Origin: an uncultured Clostridia bacterium | GTDB lineage: Bacteria; Bacillota; Clostridia; Christensenellales; Aristaeellaceae | Length of the DNA stretch: 53,596 nt | NCBI GenBank assembly: GCA_934663595.1 | Contig: CAKUKM010000014.1 | Span: 1-53,596 of the forward strand | Reading direction: 5' to 3' | In this document: positions 1-8,760 of the stretch, in pieces | How positions within the stretch are numbered: the first letter of the stretch is position 1 | Layout of the letters: the number at the start of each line of letters is the position of its first letter | Notes under the pieces: model-generated | What the model was told of the DNA's origin: nothing | The model's database searches: none | The model's input: only the letters and a program-made list of their open reading frames with translations | Program-made: the position numbers and the translations under genes

Positions 1-399
1 CGGGTTGCCCGATTCGTCCAGCTCCGCTTCCTCCCGAGTCGTCACCGTTTCGATATCGATTACGCGGTGGGTGGCGAGAAGCAAGTCTTCATTGGCCACA
101 AAGGTAATCGGCATACCGACTGTAATTTCCGAGGGGCTGATCGATTTTACATAGATCAGCGAGCCGACATGATACGTCGGTTCCATGGAGCCGGAGAGCA
201 CCGAATACGGCGTGAGGCCGACGATGCGCACGCCGACGAGCAATATTGCCGCGATCAGGACGAGCACAACGCCGAGATTGCTAAGAAATCGAAACAACTT
301 TTTAATAAAACGCACTGGGCTTTTCTCCTTTGGCGGCGCTGCGGAAGGGGTTGCGGGGAGAATTTGGCTCCTGCGGGCGTCCCGGCCGGACTGCGCCAT
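1..399 (-). CDS. sipW: Signal peptidase I, SipW (ER) type, 3' end cut by window
   Basis: Membrane serine protease that removes signal peptides outside the cytoplasmic membrane. The frame starts at an ATG at 399 and runs off the left edge (133 codons seen). After a Pro/Ala-rich N-terminus comes a basic stretch and one membrane segment (about residues 41-57, LGVVLVLIAAILLVGVRIVG-like). Then comes the catalytic-serine box YSVLSGSMEPTY and, about 35 residues later, LATHRV, in which a His takes the place of the Lys of ordinary bacterial type I enzymes; that Ser-His pair is the mark of the SipW/ER branch. In Bacillus SipW matures TasA-type fibre proteins; clients here are unknown and would lie outside the window or be the neighbouring secreted proteins. 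A good promoter lies at 430-458. The identity is secure at family level, the symbol less so. Confidence 0.88.
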   Translation of the reverse strand, partial: MAQSGRDARRSQILPATPSAAPPKEKSPVRFIKKLFRFLSNLGVVLVLIAAILLVGVRIVGLTPYSVLSGSMEPTYHVGSLIYVKSISPSEITVGMPITFVANEDLLLATHRVIDIETVTTREEAELDESGNP

Positions 400-429
400 A
401 TTTTAGACACATTTTATTATTATGGTTGT

Positions 430-458
430 ATTATAGCGCTTCCGGTAAGACTTGTCTA
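430..458 (-). promoter_or_regulatory. Sigma-A promoter of the SipW-type gene
   Basis: On the minus strand a -35 TAGACA (453-458) and a perfect -10 TATAAT (430-435) are 17 bp apart, 30 bp ahead of the start codon at 399. A run of nine G (minus strand; C at 462-470) sits three bases upstream of the -35. Confidence 0.7.
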
Positions 459-538
459 CTACCCCCCCCCGATTTTTTCCAAACTCTTAACATTAAGTTC
501 GATCAAAGCATAAACAGCGCAAATATCGGCATAAGAGA

Positions 539-568
539 AGAGTCGCACCGATTGAACAGTGCGACTCT
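539..568 (-). terminator. Hairpin after the Ig-like surface protein
   Basis: A perfect 10-bp stem AGAGTCGCAC/GTGCGACTCT with a 10-base loop begins 16 bases after the stop codon of the surface protein (minus strand) and is followed by CTTCTCTT. Confidence 0.7.
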
Positions 569-583
569 GATTTGGAATTGAAA

Positions 584-3500
584 TCAGCCGAGCGACTTCA
601 GGCGGCGGCCGCGATAGCCGAGGCTCTGATAATAGCTGAGCTTATACAGCGAGCAATGGACTGTGTTCACGCCGGCCTCCGCGCCGCCGTTTTCGAGGAT
701 CATGATCTGGGTGCGCGCGCTGTCGACATAATAGAGGAAGAAGACGACATGGCGGTTGGCGAGGCAGATCATATCGCCGGGGCGGAGATCGGTGAGCGAG
801 ACGGTCTTGTAGTAGGACGACGAGAAGATATCGTCCGTGCGATCGCCGATGCGCTTGCTGTTTACGCCCCAGTTGGCCGCGTTGCAGAAGGACGAGCAGT
901 CGTTGCCGACGTAGAGGCCGTTGAGGAGCTTGGACTGGTTCAGCAGGTAATAGCCGCTGCCGCTGTTGGTATAGCGGCTCTCGCTGACGGCCTTTTCGGC
1001 GTTGTAGCGGCGGTTATAGGAGCCGCCGGAGATATACGGCATGCCGTAATAGACGTTGCCGGGCTTGAAGTCCTTGACGCCGTTTTCGGAATTCTCCGCC
1101 TTCCAATACTGCTGGTAGGCCGGGGTCATCCACGGGAAGGCGTAATCGCGGAAGGCGTTGTTCAGCACGGTTTTGCGCGTGTTCGCATCCGAGGCCGAGA
1201 TCACGCCGCGGCGCTGCAGCTCCGTGATTTCGTCGAACGCGCTCTGGCGAATGGCGTCGATGCGCGCGAGGTTGGAGGAAATCTCGGAGGTGTTCGTAAT
1301 GCGCTTCGGCAGCGTGAGCGCGAGAGTGCCGAACTTGACGCAGACCAGCATTTCCACCCGGCAGGCGGGGTTCTTCTGGCTGGCGGCGACGATGGTGGTA
1401 AATCCGCCGGACAGCGCCGTGACCGTGCCGTTCTGGTCGACGGACGCGATCTGCGGATTGGTCGAGGCCCAGCTCAGCCGCGGCTGCGCGGATTCGGGGG
1501 TAACCGCCGTTTGAATCTCATAGCGATCGCCGACGTTCAAAAGCTCGACCGGGTTGGTAATGCGCACGGATTCCGGGTACCACGGGTCGTAAACGGTGAG
1601 CGTGACGCTCGCGGAAACGCCGTTGTGCGCGGTGGCCGTCAGCACGGTCTGGCCGCGGTTGATCGCCGTGACCTCGCCGTTTGCGTTGATGGAGGCCACG
1701 TTCGCATTCGACGAGGTAAAGCGCCAGGTCGTGCGGGCATTTTCATCGATCACGGGCTTTAGGAGCATCGTTTCATCGACGTTCAGCGTCTTATCGCCGT
1801 CCAGCCTGACCCAGCCGGGCGCGTTCCAGACCTCGAGCGAGATTTGCGCGAACACGTCCTCCGCGCTCGTTTCCACCAGAATCGTAGCCGTGCCGCGCGA
1901 AACCGCGGTGATAACGCCGTTCTGGTCCACGCGCGCGACGCTCGGGTTCGACGAGGAATACTTCAGAATCGAATAGCTGCCCTCGGAGAGGCGCACCTGA
2001 ATCTTCTTCGTTTCGCCGGCGCTCATCGTGGCCTGCGCGAAATTCGCCTCGATCCATTCGGGGGCCTTGTAGATCGTGACCTTCGTAAACGCGCGCTTTC
2101 CATTATAGGTGTCCGCCGCGACATACACCTCGCCGCCCGAAAGCGCCGTGGCTCTGCCCGACGCGTCCACCTTCAGCTTCGACGGATCGGAGCTCACGAA
2201 CGTAATGCTGCCCATCGAGCCGGAATTGACCCAGGCGCTGAACTGCATCGTATCGCCCACGCCGAGAATCGGATTCTCCGGCGAAATGGACACGCTCTTC
2301 GGCGCGCGCACGACATTGACCTTGATGCGCGCGGTATGGCCGTTGTAGGTGCGCACGGTGATGTACGCGCTGCCGCGCCTCGCGCCGTAAATCAGGCCGT
2401 CCTGATTGACCTGCACGTATTTCGACCGGCTCGTGGAATACGTAAATCCGCCCACCGCGTTGCCGACCTGCGGATCGAGCTGGAACGTATCGCCCACGCC
2501 GATATAGCCCGTGCTGTACGGGAACCACACGCCGGTCGGCGCGGGCTTGACCGTGACTTTGCAGCGCGCGGACACGCCGTTGTAGGTCGTGACCTCGATT
2601 TCGGTTTCGCCCGTGCTCACGCCGGTGATCCAGCCGCCGCTCACGCGCGCGACGCTCGAATTCATGCTCTTATAGGTAAACGCGTTGCAGGCGCTGCCGG
2701 AATTGACGCGCGCGCCCACCGCCGCGCTCTGGCCCACGCCCAGCGTAATCGCGCCGGAGCCGACCGAAACGCTCTTCGGCGCGGCCAGAATGCGAATGGT
2801 TTTGATCTGGTATTTGCCGTTGTAGGTCAGCGCGCGCACCAGCACCGTGCCCTCGCGGAGCGCGGTAAGCCGGCCGGCCTGGTCGATCGCGGCCATCGAT
2901 TCATCGCTGACCTGCCAGACCGCGCTGCCCGCCGAATTCTTCGGCAGCGAATAGGACAGCTGCATCGTATCGCCCACGCCCATCGTGTCATTCGGCGCAT
3001 ACACGCTCACGCTCTTCGGCGCGCGCACGACATAGACCCGCACCGTGGCGGTATAGCCGTTGTACGTTCGAACGGTCACATACGCGTTGCCGCGCCGCGC
3101 GCCGTAGACATAGCCGTTCTGGTCGACCTGCACGTATTTGGAGCGGCTGGAGGAATAGGTAAATCCGGTCACGCCGCCGTCGCTCTGCGGCTCGAGCTTG
3201 AACGTGTCGCCCACGCCGATATAGCCCGTGCTATACGGGAACCACACGCCGGTCGGCGCGGATTTGACGATGACTTTGCATTCGCCGCGCACGCCGTTGT
3301 AGGTGGTTGCGTAAATCGTGGTTTCGCCCAGCGCCTGCGCATGCACGCGGCCGTTTTTGTCCACGCTCGCAATCGCGGGATTCGCGCTCTCGTAGGTATA
3401 GCCGAAGCAGGCGCTTCCATTATTCACGCGCGCGGGAACCGCCCAGTCCTGACCCACGCCGAGCACCTGCTCGCCCGAGCCGATCGAAACGCTCGTCGGC

Positions 3501-5104
3501 GCGGCCACGAGGCGCACGGTATAGAAATCGATTTTGCCGTTGTAGGTCATCGCGCGCACCATGACCGAGCCCTCGCGGAGCGCGGTCATTCGGCCGGCCT
3601 GATCGATGGTCGCCATCGATTCGTCGCTGACCTGCCAGGTCACGCTGCCCGCCGTGTTTTTCGGCAGCGAATAGGACAATTGCATCGTATCGCCCACGGC
3701 GAGGATCTCGCTGGGCAGGGTCACGCTCACGCTCTTCGGCGCGCGCACGACGTTGATCCGCAGCGTCGCGGAATGGCCGTTGTACGTCTCGACCGTCACA
3801 TACGCGTAGCCGCGCCGCGCGCCGTAGACATAGCCGTCCTGATTGACCTGCACGTATTTCGAGCGGCTCGTGGTATATGTAAATCCGCCCACGCTGTCGC
3901 CGACCTGCGGATCGAGCTTCACCACGTCGCCCACGCCGAGATAGCCCGTGCCATACGGGAACCACACGCTGGTCGGCGCGGGCTTGACCGTGAGCTGCCA
4001 GACCTTCGCGTCGTTCTCGCCCTCGGCGGAAATCAGCGCCGTGCCGGTAGAAATGGCGGTGACGTTGCCAAACGCATCGACCGTCGCGACGCTCTCGTCG
4101 TCGCTCGACCAGCTGGGGCTGGCAATGCCCGACGCGTCGAACTGCACGCGCTGGCCCACGCCCATTTTCGTCTCAACCGGTGGCTGTGCAACCGCCGCCA
4201 TCAGATTCACGCCCGGAACGAGCTCTACCTCCGGCTCAACCGTGATCTCGGGTTCAATCGTAATTTCGGGTTCAACGGTAATTTCAGGTTCGACCGTGAT
4301 TTCAGGTTCGGTGGTTTCTTCCGGCTCGACCGTAATTTCAGGGTCAGTGGTGATTTCGGGTTCGACTGTAATTTCCGGTTCAACGGTCTCTTCGGGTTCA
4401 ACAGTAATATCCGGCGCGATCGTCGGCACCGGCTCTTCCGTAACCTCGGGTTCTTCCGTCGCTTCCGGCTCAACCGTCACTTCCGGCTCAACCGTCACTT
4501 CCGGCTCAATCGTCACTTCCGGCTCAATCGTAATCTCCGGCTCAACCGTTACCTCCGGCTCAACCGTAACTTCCGGCTCTTCCGTTTCTTCGGGGGCGGG
4601 GGTCGGCTGCAGCGCGTCGTTATTGACCAGCGGGATCGTCTTTTCCGCATCGAAGAAGTATTCCGCGCGCGCGGCCCATTCGTCCAGCAGCGCCTGCGTT
4701 TCCTCCGCCGTCAGCGGGCAGACGTTGATCGAATCCGTCCAGCCGAGCTGAACGCCGTCCGCGCCGCACGCACAGAGGGCCAGCCGATCGTCCAGATCGC
4801 GGTCGTAGGCATATGCAATCGCGCCCTCGGGCAGCGCATACGTCGCCTCGTCGCCCGCGAGAGGCGCGCTTTCCACAATCACGCGCACATAGCCCACCAT
4901 GAACGCGGGATCGTCATAGGCGCTCTTCGGCGCAATCGTCGGCTCCGCCGTCGCCGCCTCGGCAATTTCCTCCTGCGGCGCGTCCTCCGGGAGCACCTCC
5001 TCGATCGTGATTCCCATCGCGCCGGTCTCGCCGTCCGCCAGGGCCGCGGGCAGGGTGCCCGCCAGAATCGCAATCAGAAGCATCCACGCGAAAAATTTCT
5101 TCAT
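584..5104 (-). CDS. Large secreted Ig-like (Big_2) repeat protein with C-terminal NlpC/P60-like domain
   Basis: 1506 residues. The start at 5104 gives a clean signal peptide (MKKFFAWMLL..., cleavage after ALA near residue 23); an in-frame ATG 30 bases upstream would place extra residues before it. Next come a roughly 130-residue N-terminal domain, about 120 residues of an acidic linker built on a VEPEVT six-residue repeat, and about ten Big_2-type beta-sandwich units. Three of the units belong to larger near-identical blocks that begin WFPY(G/S)TGY. The C-terminal 130 residues carry NDCSSF (candidate Cys nucleophile), RHVVFF (candidate His) and ILENGG, fitting an NlpC/P60-like amidase or peptidase acting on cell wall. 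No LPXTG or membrane anchor is visible, so it is probably secreted and held by wall or glycan binding. Substrate unknown. Confidence 0.85.
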   Translation of the reverse strand: MKKFFAWMLLIAILAGTLPAALADGETGAMGITIEEVLPEDAPQEEIAEAATAEPTIAPKSAYDDPAFMVGYVRVIVESAPLAGDEATYALPEGAIAYAYDRDLDDRLALCACGADGVQLGWTDSINVCPLTAEETQALLDEWAARAEYFFDAEKTIPLVNNDALQPTPAPEETEEPEVTVEPEVTVEPEITIEPEVTIEPEVTVEPEVTVEPEATEEPEVTEEPVPTIAPDITVEPEETVEPEITVEPEITTDPEITVEPEETTEPEITVEPEITVEPEITIEPEITVEPEVELVPGVNLMAAVAQPPVETKMGVGQRVQFDASGIASPSWSSDDESVATVDAFGNVTAISTGTALISAEGENDAKVWQLTVKPAPTSVWFPYGTGYLGVGDVVKLDPQVGDSVGGFTYTTSRSKYVQVNQDGYVYGARRGYAYVTVETYNGHSATLRINVVRAPKSVSVTLPSEILAVGDTMQLSYSLPKNTAGSVTWQVSDESMATIDQAGRMTALREGSVMVRAMTYNGKIDFYTVRLVAAPTSVSIGSGEQVLGVGQDWAVPARVNNGSACFGYTYESANPAIASVDKNGRVHAQALGETTIYATTYNGVRGECKVIVKSAPTGVWFPYSTGYIGVGDTFKLEPQSDGGVTGFTYSSSRSKYVQVDQNGYVYGARRGNAYVTVRTYNGYTATVRVYVVRAPKSVSVYAPNDTMGVGDTMQLSYSLPKNSAGSAVWQVSDESMAAIDQAGRLTALREGTVLVRALTYNGKYQIKTIRILAAPKSVSVGSGAITLGVGQSAAVGARVNSGSACNAFTYKSMNSSVARVSGGWITGVSTGETEIEVTTYNGVSARCKVTVKPAPTGVWFPYSTGYIGVGDTFQLDPQVGNAVGGFTYSTSRSKYVQVNQDGLIYGARRGSAYITVRTYNGHTARIKVNVVRAPKSVSISPENPILGVGDTMQFSAWVNSGSMGSITFVSSDPSKLKVDASGRATALSGGEVYVAADTYNGKRAFTKVTIYKAPEWIEANFAQATMSAGETKKIQVRLSEGSYSILKYSSSNPSVARVDQNGVITAVSRGTATILVETSAEDVFAQISLEVWNAPGWVRLDGDKTLNVDETMLLKPVIDENARTTWRFTSSNANVASINANGEVTAINRGQTVLTATAHNGVSASVTLTVYDPWYPESVRITNPVELLNVGDRYEIQTAVTPESAQPRLSWASTNPQIASVDQNGTVTALSGGFTTIVAASQKNPACRVEMLVCVKFGTLALTLPKRITNTSEISSNLARIDAIRQSAFDEITELQRRGVISASDANTRKTVLNNAFRDYAFPWMTPAYQQYWKAENSENGVKDFKPGNVYYGMPYISGGSYNRRYNAEKAVSESRYTNSGSGYYLLNQSKLLNGLYVGNDCSSFCNAANWGVNSKRIGDRTDDIFSSSYYKTVSLTDLRPGDMICLANRHVVFFLYYVDSARTQIMILENGGAEAGVNTVHCSLYKLSYYQSLGYRGRRLKSLG
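4228..4590 (-). repeat. In-frame 18-bp repeat coding for the VEPEVT linker
   Basis: About twenty degenerate 18-bp units code for VEPEVT/VEPEIT/TEPEIT hexapeptides between the N-terminal domain and the Ig-like units of the surface protein. Synonymous changes between units show it is maintained as protein; Pro-Glu repeats of this type form extended stalks. Confidence 0.85.
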
Positions 5105-5138
5105 TGCAGTATCCATCCATCCATTATTTTCCACGGTT

Positions 5139-5212
5139 ATTTTACCATATCATGCGCTGCAAGTCAATTTTTCTTCCAAAAGATTGACAAAATCTGGACT
5201 TTCGGCGATAAT
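5139..5212. promoter_or_regulatory. Divergent sigma-A promoters between surface protein and TetR gene
   Basis: Minus strand: -35 TTGACT (5162-5167) and -10 TAAAAT (5139-5144), 17-bp spacer, reading into the surface protein. Plus strand: -35 TTGACA (5184-5189) and -10 GATAAT (5207-5212), 17-bp spacer, reading into tetR. The two -35 boxes form an inverted repeat (GTCAAT at 5163, ATTGAC at 5183), so one bound TetR dimer could close both promoters. Operator function is inference. Confidence 0.7.
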
Positions 5213-5248
5213 ATCCTTCGTAAACGCGCAAACGCAGGGAGGCCGAAC

Positions 5249-5848
5249 ATGAATCAGTCCCGAGAAAACATATTGCTCGCCGCGCTGGAGCTCTTTTCGC
5301 AAAACGGCTACGAGGCGGTGTCCGTGGGCATGATCGCCGGTGCGCTGGGGCTCTCCAAGGGCGCGATGTACCGGCATTTCAAAAACAAGCGCGATCTGTT
5401 TGATCAGATTCTCCGCCGCATGGAGGAGCGCGACGCCTCCGCCGCGCGCGCGTTTCAGCTGCCCGAATGCGCGCTCAACGATTCGCCCGCGGACTATGCA
5501 AACGCGTCGATCGAGACGCTGCTCGACTTTTCGGAGGCGCAGTTTGATTACTGGACCGCCGATCCGTTCGCCGCGCCGTTTCGCAAAATGCTCACGCTTG
5601 AGCAATACCGCAGCCCGGAGATGAACGCGCTGTACCAGAACTATCTGGGCGCGGGGCCGATTGAATACACGCGCGATCTGCTCGCGAGTCTGGCCGTTCC
5701 CCAGCCGGAATCGGAAGCGCTCTGGCTGTACGGGCCGATGTTTTTCCTGTTTACGCTGTATGATTCCGATCCCGCGTCGGCGCGTTCGCTGGCGCAGGCG
5801 CACTTCGCGGCCGCCCGCGCGCGCCTCATTCGCTCAAAGGAGGAATAA
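5249..5848 (+). CDS. TetR/AcrR family transcriptional regulator
   Basis: 199 residues with the N-terminal helix-turn-helix of TetR proteins (VSVGMIAGALGLSKGAMYRH at about 28-47, then FKNKRDLF) and a helical ligand/dimerisation domain without recognisable relatives. The start is set by the AGGGAGG ribosome-binding site at 5236-5242. It is transcribed divergently from the large surface protein and ends two bases before the SWIM-motif gene, so it is probably co-transcribed with that gene. TetR proteins usually repress themselves and a divergent neighbour; the natural target here is the surface-protein promoter. Ligand unknown. Confidence 0.88.
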   Translation: MNQSRENILLAALELFSQNGYEAVSVGMIAGALGLSKGAMYRHFKNKRDLFDQILRRMEERDASAARAFQLPECALNDSPADYANASIETLLDFSEAQFDYWTADPFAAPFRKMLTLEQYRSPEMNALYQNYLGAGPIEYTRDLLASLAVPQPESEALWLYGPMFFLFTLYDSDPASARSLAQAHFAAARARLIRSKEE

Positions 5849-5850
5849 GC

Positions 5851-6591
5851 ATGCCGAAACTGCCGGTTCCCTCGCTCGTCCGGGTCTATTTCGCCGATCG
5901 CGGGGCGGAATATACCTATTATAATGATGCGTTTGATCTGCGCGAGGGCGATATCGTCTATGTCGAGGGCAAGCTCGAGGGCGTGCGCGGCCAGGTGACG
6001 GGCGTGAATCGCAATTTCCGCATTCGCCTTTCGGATTACAAGCGCGTCGTCGGCCGCGCGGAGACCGCCGTGCGCGGCGCGTTCTCGCTCGCCGGCGATT
6101 ATCTGATTGCGCACGATCGCGAAACGCTGCCCTACGATCGGGCGATTCCCTGGTTCAAAGCGCCGATGAAGCCGGGCGAGGTAATCGCCTTCGGCTACGA
6201 CGGCGCGGACTTTCCGCTGAGCGAAATGGAGCGCGCGTTCCCGCCCGCGGCCATCGAGCGCGGAGAGGCGTATTTCCTGCAGAATCGCGTGGTCTATCTC
6301 GAATTGGACGAGCATCTCGTGCGCGCCGTCGTTCAGGGCACGCGCTTTTACGAGGTTTCCTTCCTGCTGGATGGCGAGCGCGTTTCCATTCCGGCCTGCG
6401 ATTGCTATGTCGCCGGGCCCTGCAAGCACGCCTACGCGGCCCTGCGCGCGCTGCGCGAGCTGCTCGAGCACGCGCCGATCTGCCCCGATTACTTTGCCGC
6501 TGTGGAAAAGGGCGCGCTGCTTTCCTACACTCTGGGCGCAAATCATTCGGGTGAGGTACTCTTTAACCTTTCCGATTCCGGGCCCCTGTAA
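5851..6591 (+). CDS. SWIM zinc-finger motif protein of unknown function
   Basis: 246 residues. It starts two bases after tetR, whose last codons contain its AGGAGG site. The first 40 residues look like a small beta-barrel (REGDIVYVEGKLEGVRGQV). The C-terminal part has a compact CxCx5CxH zinc site (C183, C185, C191, H193, in CDCYVAGPCKH), the pattern of SWIM zinc fingers, which bind nucleic acid or protein. No catalytic domain is evident. Pairing with a TetR regulator suggests a stress- or ligand-dependent role, but nothing in the sequence fixes it. Confidence 0.7.
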   Translation: MPKLPVPSLVRVYFADRGAEYTYYNDAFDLREGDIVYVEGKLEGVRGQVTGVNRNFRIRLSDYKRVVGRAETAVRGAFSLAGDYLIAHDRETLPYDRAIPWFKAPMKPGEVIAFGYDGADFPLSEMERAFPPAAIERGEAYFLQNRVVYLELDEHLVRAVVQGTRFYEVSFLLDGERVSIPACDCYVAGPCKHAYAALRALRELLEHAPICPDYFAAVEKGALLSYTLGANHSGEVLFNLSDSGPL

Positions 6592-6598
6592 CGCAAAA

Positions 6599-6627
6599 GC
6601 GTCCGAAGCCGCTCTGGCCCCGGACGC
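6599..6627. terminator. Bidirectional terminator between convergent genes
   Basis: Stem GCGTCCG/CGGACGC (6599-6605 and 6621-6627), with A/T-rich flanks, between the convergent SWIM gene and ktrA. Confidence 0.7.
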
Positions 6628-6631
6628 TCTT

Positions 6632-7312
6632 TCAGTTTTGATTTGCCCACTCGCTCAGGCGGTTCAGGCCGCCCCGCGTTCCGGACAGGAACAGAATATC
6701 GCCCTTTTCAAACGCGCGCGCGGGATCGACCGTTTCGATCAGCTTGCCCGCCTGCTCGATTGCAATGATGTTCACGCCGTATTTTTTGCGCAGCTCGGCC
6801 TGCGCCACGGTCTTGCCCACCAGCGCGTCCGGCGCAATCAGCTTCGAGATATTCAGCTTCTCCGAAAGCTGCACGAAATCCAGCATCCGCGCCGTTTCCA
6901 GCCGGTGCGCCAGGCGAATTGCCATATCGCGCTCCGGATACACCACCTCCGCGCCGAGCTTTTCGAGAATTTCGCCGTGCTCCGCGCTGGACGCCTTGGC
7001 GATGACCTTCTTAACGCCCATGCCCACCAGCCGCAGCACCGCGAGGATCGACGTGTCCATTTCCTCGCCGATGCACACGACCGCCACGTCGCATTCGCCG
7101 ATTCCGGTGGCCTCGAGCGTTTCGCGATCCAGATTTTTCACCACAAACGCGCTTTCCGTAAATTCCCGAAACGCGCGCACCTTTTCCTCGTCGCGATCCA
7201 GCACCATCAGATCCGCGTCGCCCAGCGCCAGCTCCTTCGCCAGCGCGCTGCCGAAGCGGCCGAGGCCGATCACGCCGTAGGTCTTGCTATCGCCCTTTTT
7301 TCTGCGCATCAT
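6632..7312 (-). CDS. ktrA: Ktr/Trk potassium uptake regulatory subunit (RCK protein KtrA)
   Basis: 226 residues. It is the cytoplasmic gating ring of the Ktr potassium transporter: an N-terminal RCK_N Rossmann domain (VIGLGRFGSALA near 13-24, then VLDRD acidic end for NAD/ATP binding) and a C-terminal RCK_C domain from about residue 140. The start at 7312 is preferred because AAGGGGG lies 8 bases ahead; a longer start at 7339 would overlap ktrB. It lies 13 bp downstream of ktrB in the same operon. In this family nucleotides gate the channel and c-di-AMP binds RCK_C; whether the latter holds here is not visible. Confidence 0.93.
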   Translation of the reverse strand: MMRRKKGDSKTYGVIGLGRFGSALAKELALGDADLMVLDRDEEKVRAFREFTESAFVVKNLDRETLEATGIGECDVAVVCIGEEMDTSILAVLRLVGMGVKKVIAKASSAEHGEILEKLGAEVVYPERDMAIRLAHRLETARMLDFVQLSEKLNISKLIAPDALVGKTVAQAELRKKYGVNIIAIEQAGKLIETVDPARAFEKGDILFLSGTRGGLNRLSEWANQN

Positions 7313-7325
7313 CGCGTTTTCCCCC

Positions 7326-8618
7326 TTATCCGATTGCAATATTTCCCTCCGGATACCGCACGAGCTCGCCGCGCGAAAAATACCACAGCGTCGCGACCGT
7401 CATCGGCCCGAGCCGCCCGATCAGCATCATCACGATGGAAATCAGCTTGCCCGCCGCCGAAAGGCCCGGCGTAACGCCCGTGGAAAGGCCCACCGTGCCG
7501 AACGCGCTCACCATTTCAAACAGCGCGTCGGCAAAGCCCAGATTCTTTTCGAAGATCAGCAGAAGAAACGTCGATCCGCCGATCAGCAGAATGCCCATTG
7601 CAAAAATCGTGGCCGCCTTTTTAAACGCATCCTTCGGCAGGGAAAAGTGAAACGTTCGCTCGCTGCGGTTCGTCGCCGCCGATTTCAGCCCCTTGGCCAG
7701 CACGAGCAGCGTCGTGGTTTTGATGCCGCCGCCGGTCGATCCGGGCGACGCGCCGACGAACATCAGCGCCATTACCACCATCAGTCCCGCCGGCGTAAAC
7801 GCCGAAAGCGGAACCGTCGAAAAGCCCGCCGTGCGCGTCGAAAAGCTGAAAAACACCGCGTCCAGCCAGGAAAAGCGCTCCGTGCATTTGAGCAGCGCCG
7901 CGCCCGCAATCAGCAAAAATACGCTGACTGAAATCGCCGCGCGCGCGTGCATCGACATTTTTCTCCACCGAAACCGGCGCTCGATCGCCTCCAGAATCAC
8001 CGGGAAGCCGATGCCGCCGATGAAGATCATCGCGCAGGTATTCAGGTTCAGCAGCGCGTCGCCGCGATAGGGAATCAGGTTCTGCATGTTCCCCAGAATG
8101 TCGAAGCCCGCGTTGTTAAACGACGCAATCGCGTGAAACAGGCTGATTCCCAGCGCGTCCAGCGGCGCATGATCGCGCGAAAACGAAATATAGCCGATCG
8201 CCGTGCCCAAAAGCTCCGTAGCGAGCGTCGTTAAAAACACGCATTTGAGCAATCGCGCGACGCCCTTTCCCGAATCCAGATTCAGCGCCGACTGCACCAG
8301 GCTCTTCTCGCGCAGATTCATTCTCCGCCCCGCCGCCAGCACGAATCCCGCGCCGATCGTGGCCACGCCCAGGCCGCCCAATTGAATCAGCGCGGCCATC
8401 ACGCATCGCCCGAGCGGCGTAAACGTATCCGCAACGTCCACCACCGCAAGGCCGGTCACGCACGTCGCGCTCGTGGCCATATACAGCGCGTCCAGATAAT
8501 TCAGCCGCACGCGCTGGCAGGCCGGCAGCGAAAGCAGCGCCGATCCGATCAGAATCAGCCCCGCGAAGCCCAGCGCAAGCACCCGCGCCGGCGAAAGTCG
8601 CATCCAAATTCGCTTCAT
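7326..8618 (-). CDS. ktrB: Ktr/Trk potassium uptake membrane subunit (KtrB)
   Basis: 430 residues and about eight to ten membrane segments arranged as four M1-P-M2 repeats, as in TrkH/KtrB. Pore-loop signatures include ATCVTGLAVVD, ASFNNAGFD, STRTAGFSTV and SAFGTVGLSTG, each with the conserved filter glycine. It moves K+ (often with Na+) inward and is controlled by KtrA, encoded directly after it. The ATG at 8618 has AGGAG about 9 bases upstream; an in-frame GTG at 8633 overlaps that site and is less likely. Confidence 0.93.
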   Translation of the reverse strand: MKRIWMRLSPARVLALGFAGLILIGSALLSLPACQRVRLNYLDALYMATSATCVTGLAVVDVADTFTPLGRCVMAALIQLGGLGVATIGAGFVLAAGRRMNLREKSLVQSALNLDSGKGVARLLKCVFLTTLATELLGTAIGYISFSRDHAPLDALGISLFHAIASFNNAGFDILGNMQNLIPYRGDALLNLNTCAMIFIGGIGFPVILEAIERRFRWRKMSMHARAAISVSVFLLIAGAALLKCTERFSWLDAVFFSFSTRTAGFSTVPLSAFTPAGLMVVMALMFVGASPGSTGGGIKTTTLLVLAKGLKSAATNRSERTFHFSLPKDAFKKAATIFAMGILLIGGSTFLLLIFEKNLGFADALFEMVSAFGTVGLSTGVTPGLSAAGKLISIVMMLIGRLGPMTVATLWYFSRGELVRYPEGNIAIG

Positions 8619-8697
8619 CCTTTTTCTCCTCACACCAGTGCATCTATTGTAGGAGCCGCGTGCGCGGGTCGTCCATCCCGAAAGCGGGGAAATTCTA

Positions 8698-8726
8698 TTG
8701 CGTATTGCCTTATTTTATGTTAAAAT
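8698..8726 (+). promoter_or_regulatory. Promoter of the GH-A-like gene
   Basis: TTGCGT (8698-8703), 17-bp spacer, TAAAAT (8721-8726), 35 bp ahead of the start codon. The rest of 8619-8760 shows nothing else clear. Confidence 0.55.
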
Positions 8727-8760
8727 ATGCGCAGCGATTAATTTACAGGGGGGGCTGCTC

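Noticed and set aside
4228..4590. Regular 18-bp repeats that might be a CRISPR-like or satellite array
   Set aside because: The period is a multiple of three, units differ mainly at synonymous sites, and they encode the VEPEVT linker in frame; there are no unique spacers.
1844..5848. A 1334-codon open frame on the plus strand antisense to the surface protein
   Set aside because: Only its last 200 codons (from 5249) are real, as the TetR gene. The rest is Arg/His-rich, low in complexity and follows codon position of the true minus-strand gene; GC-rich third positions remove stop codons.
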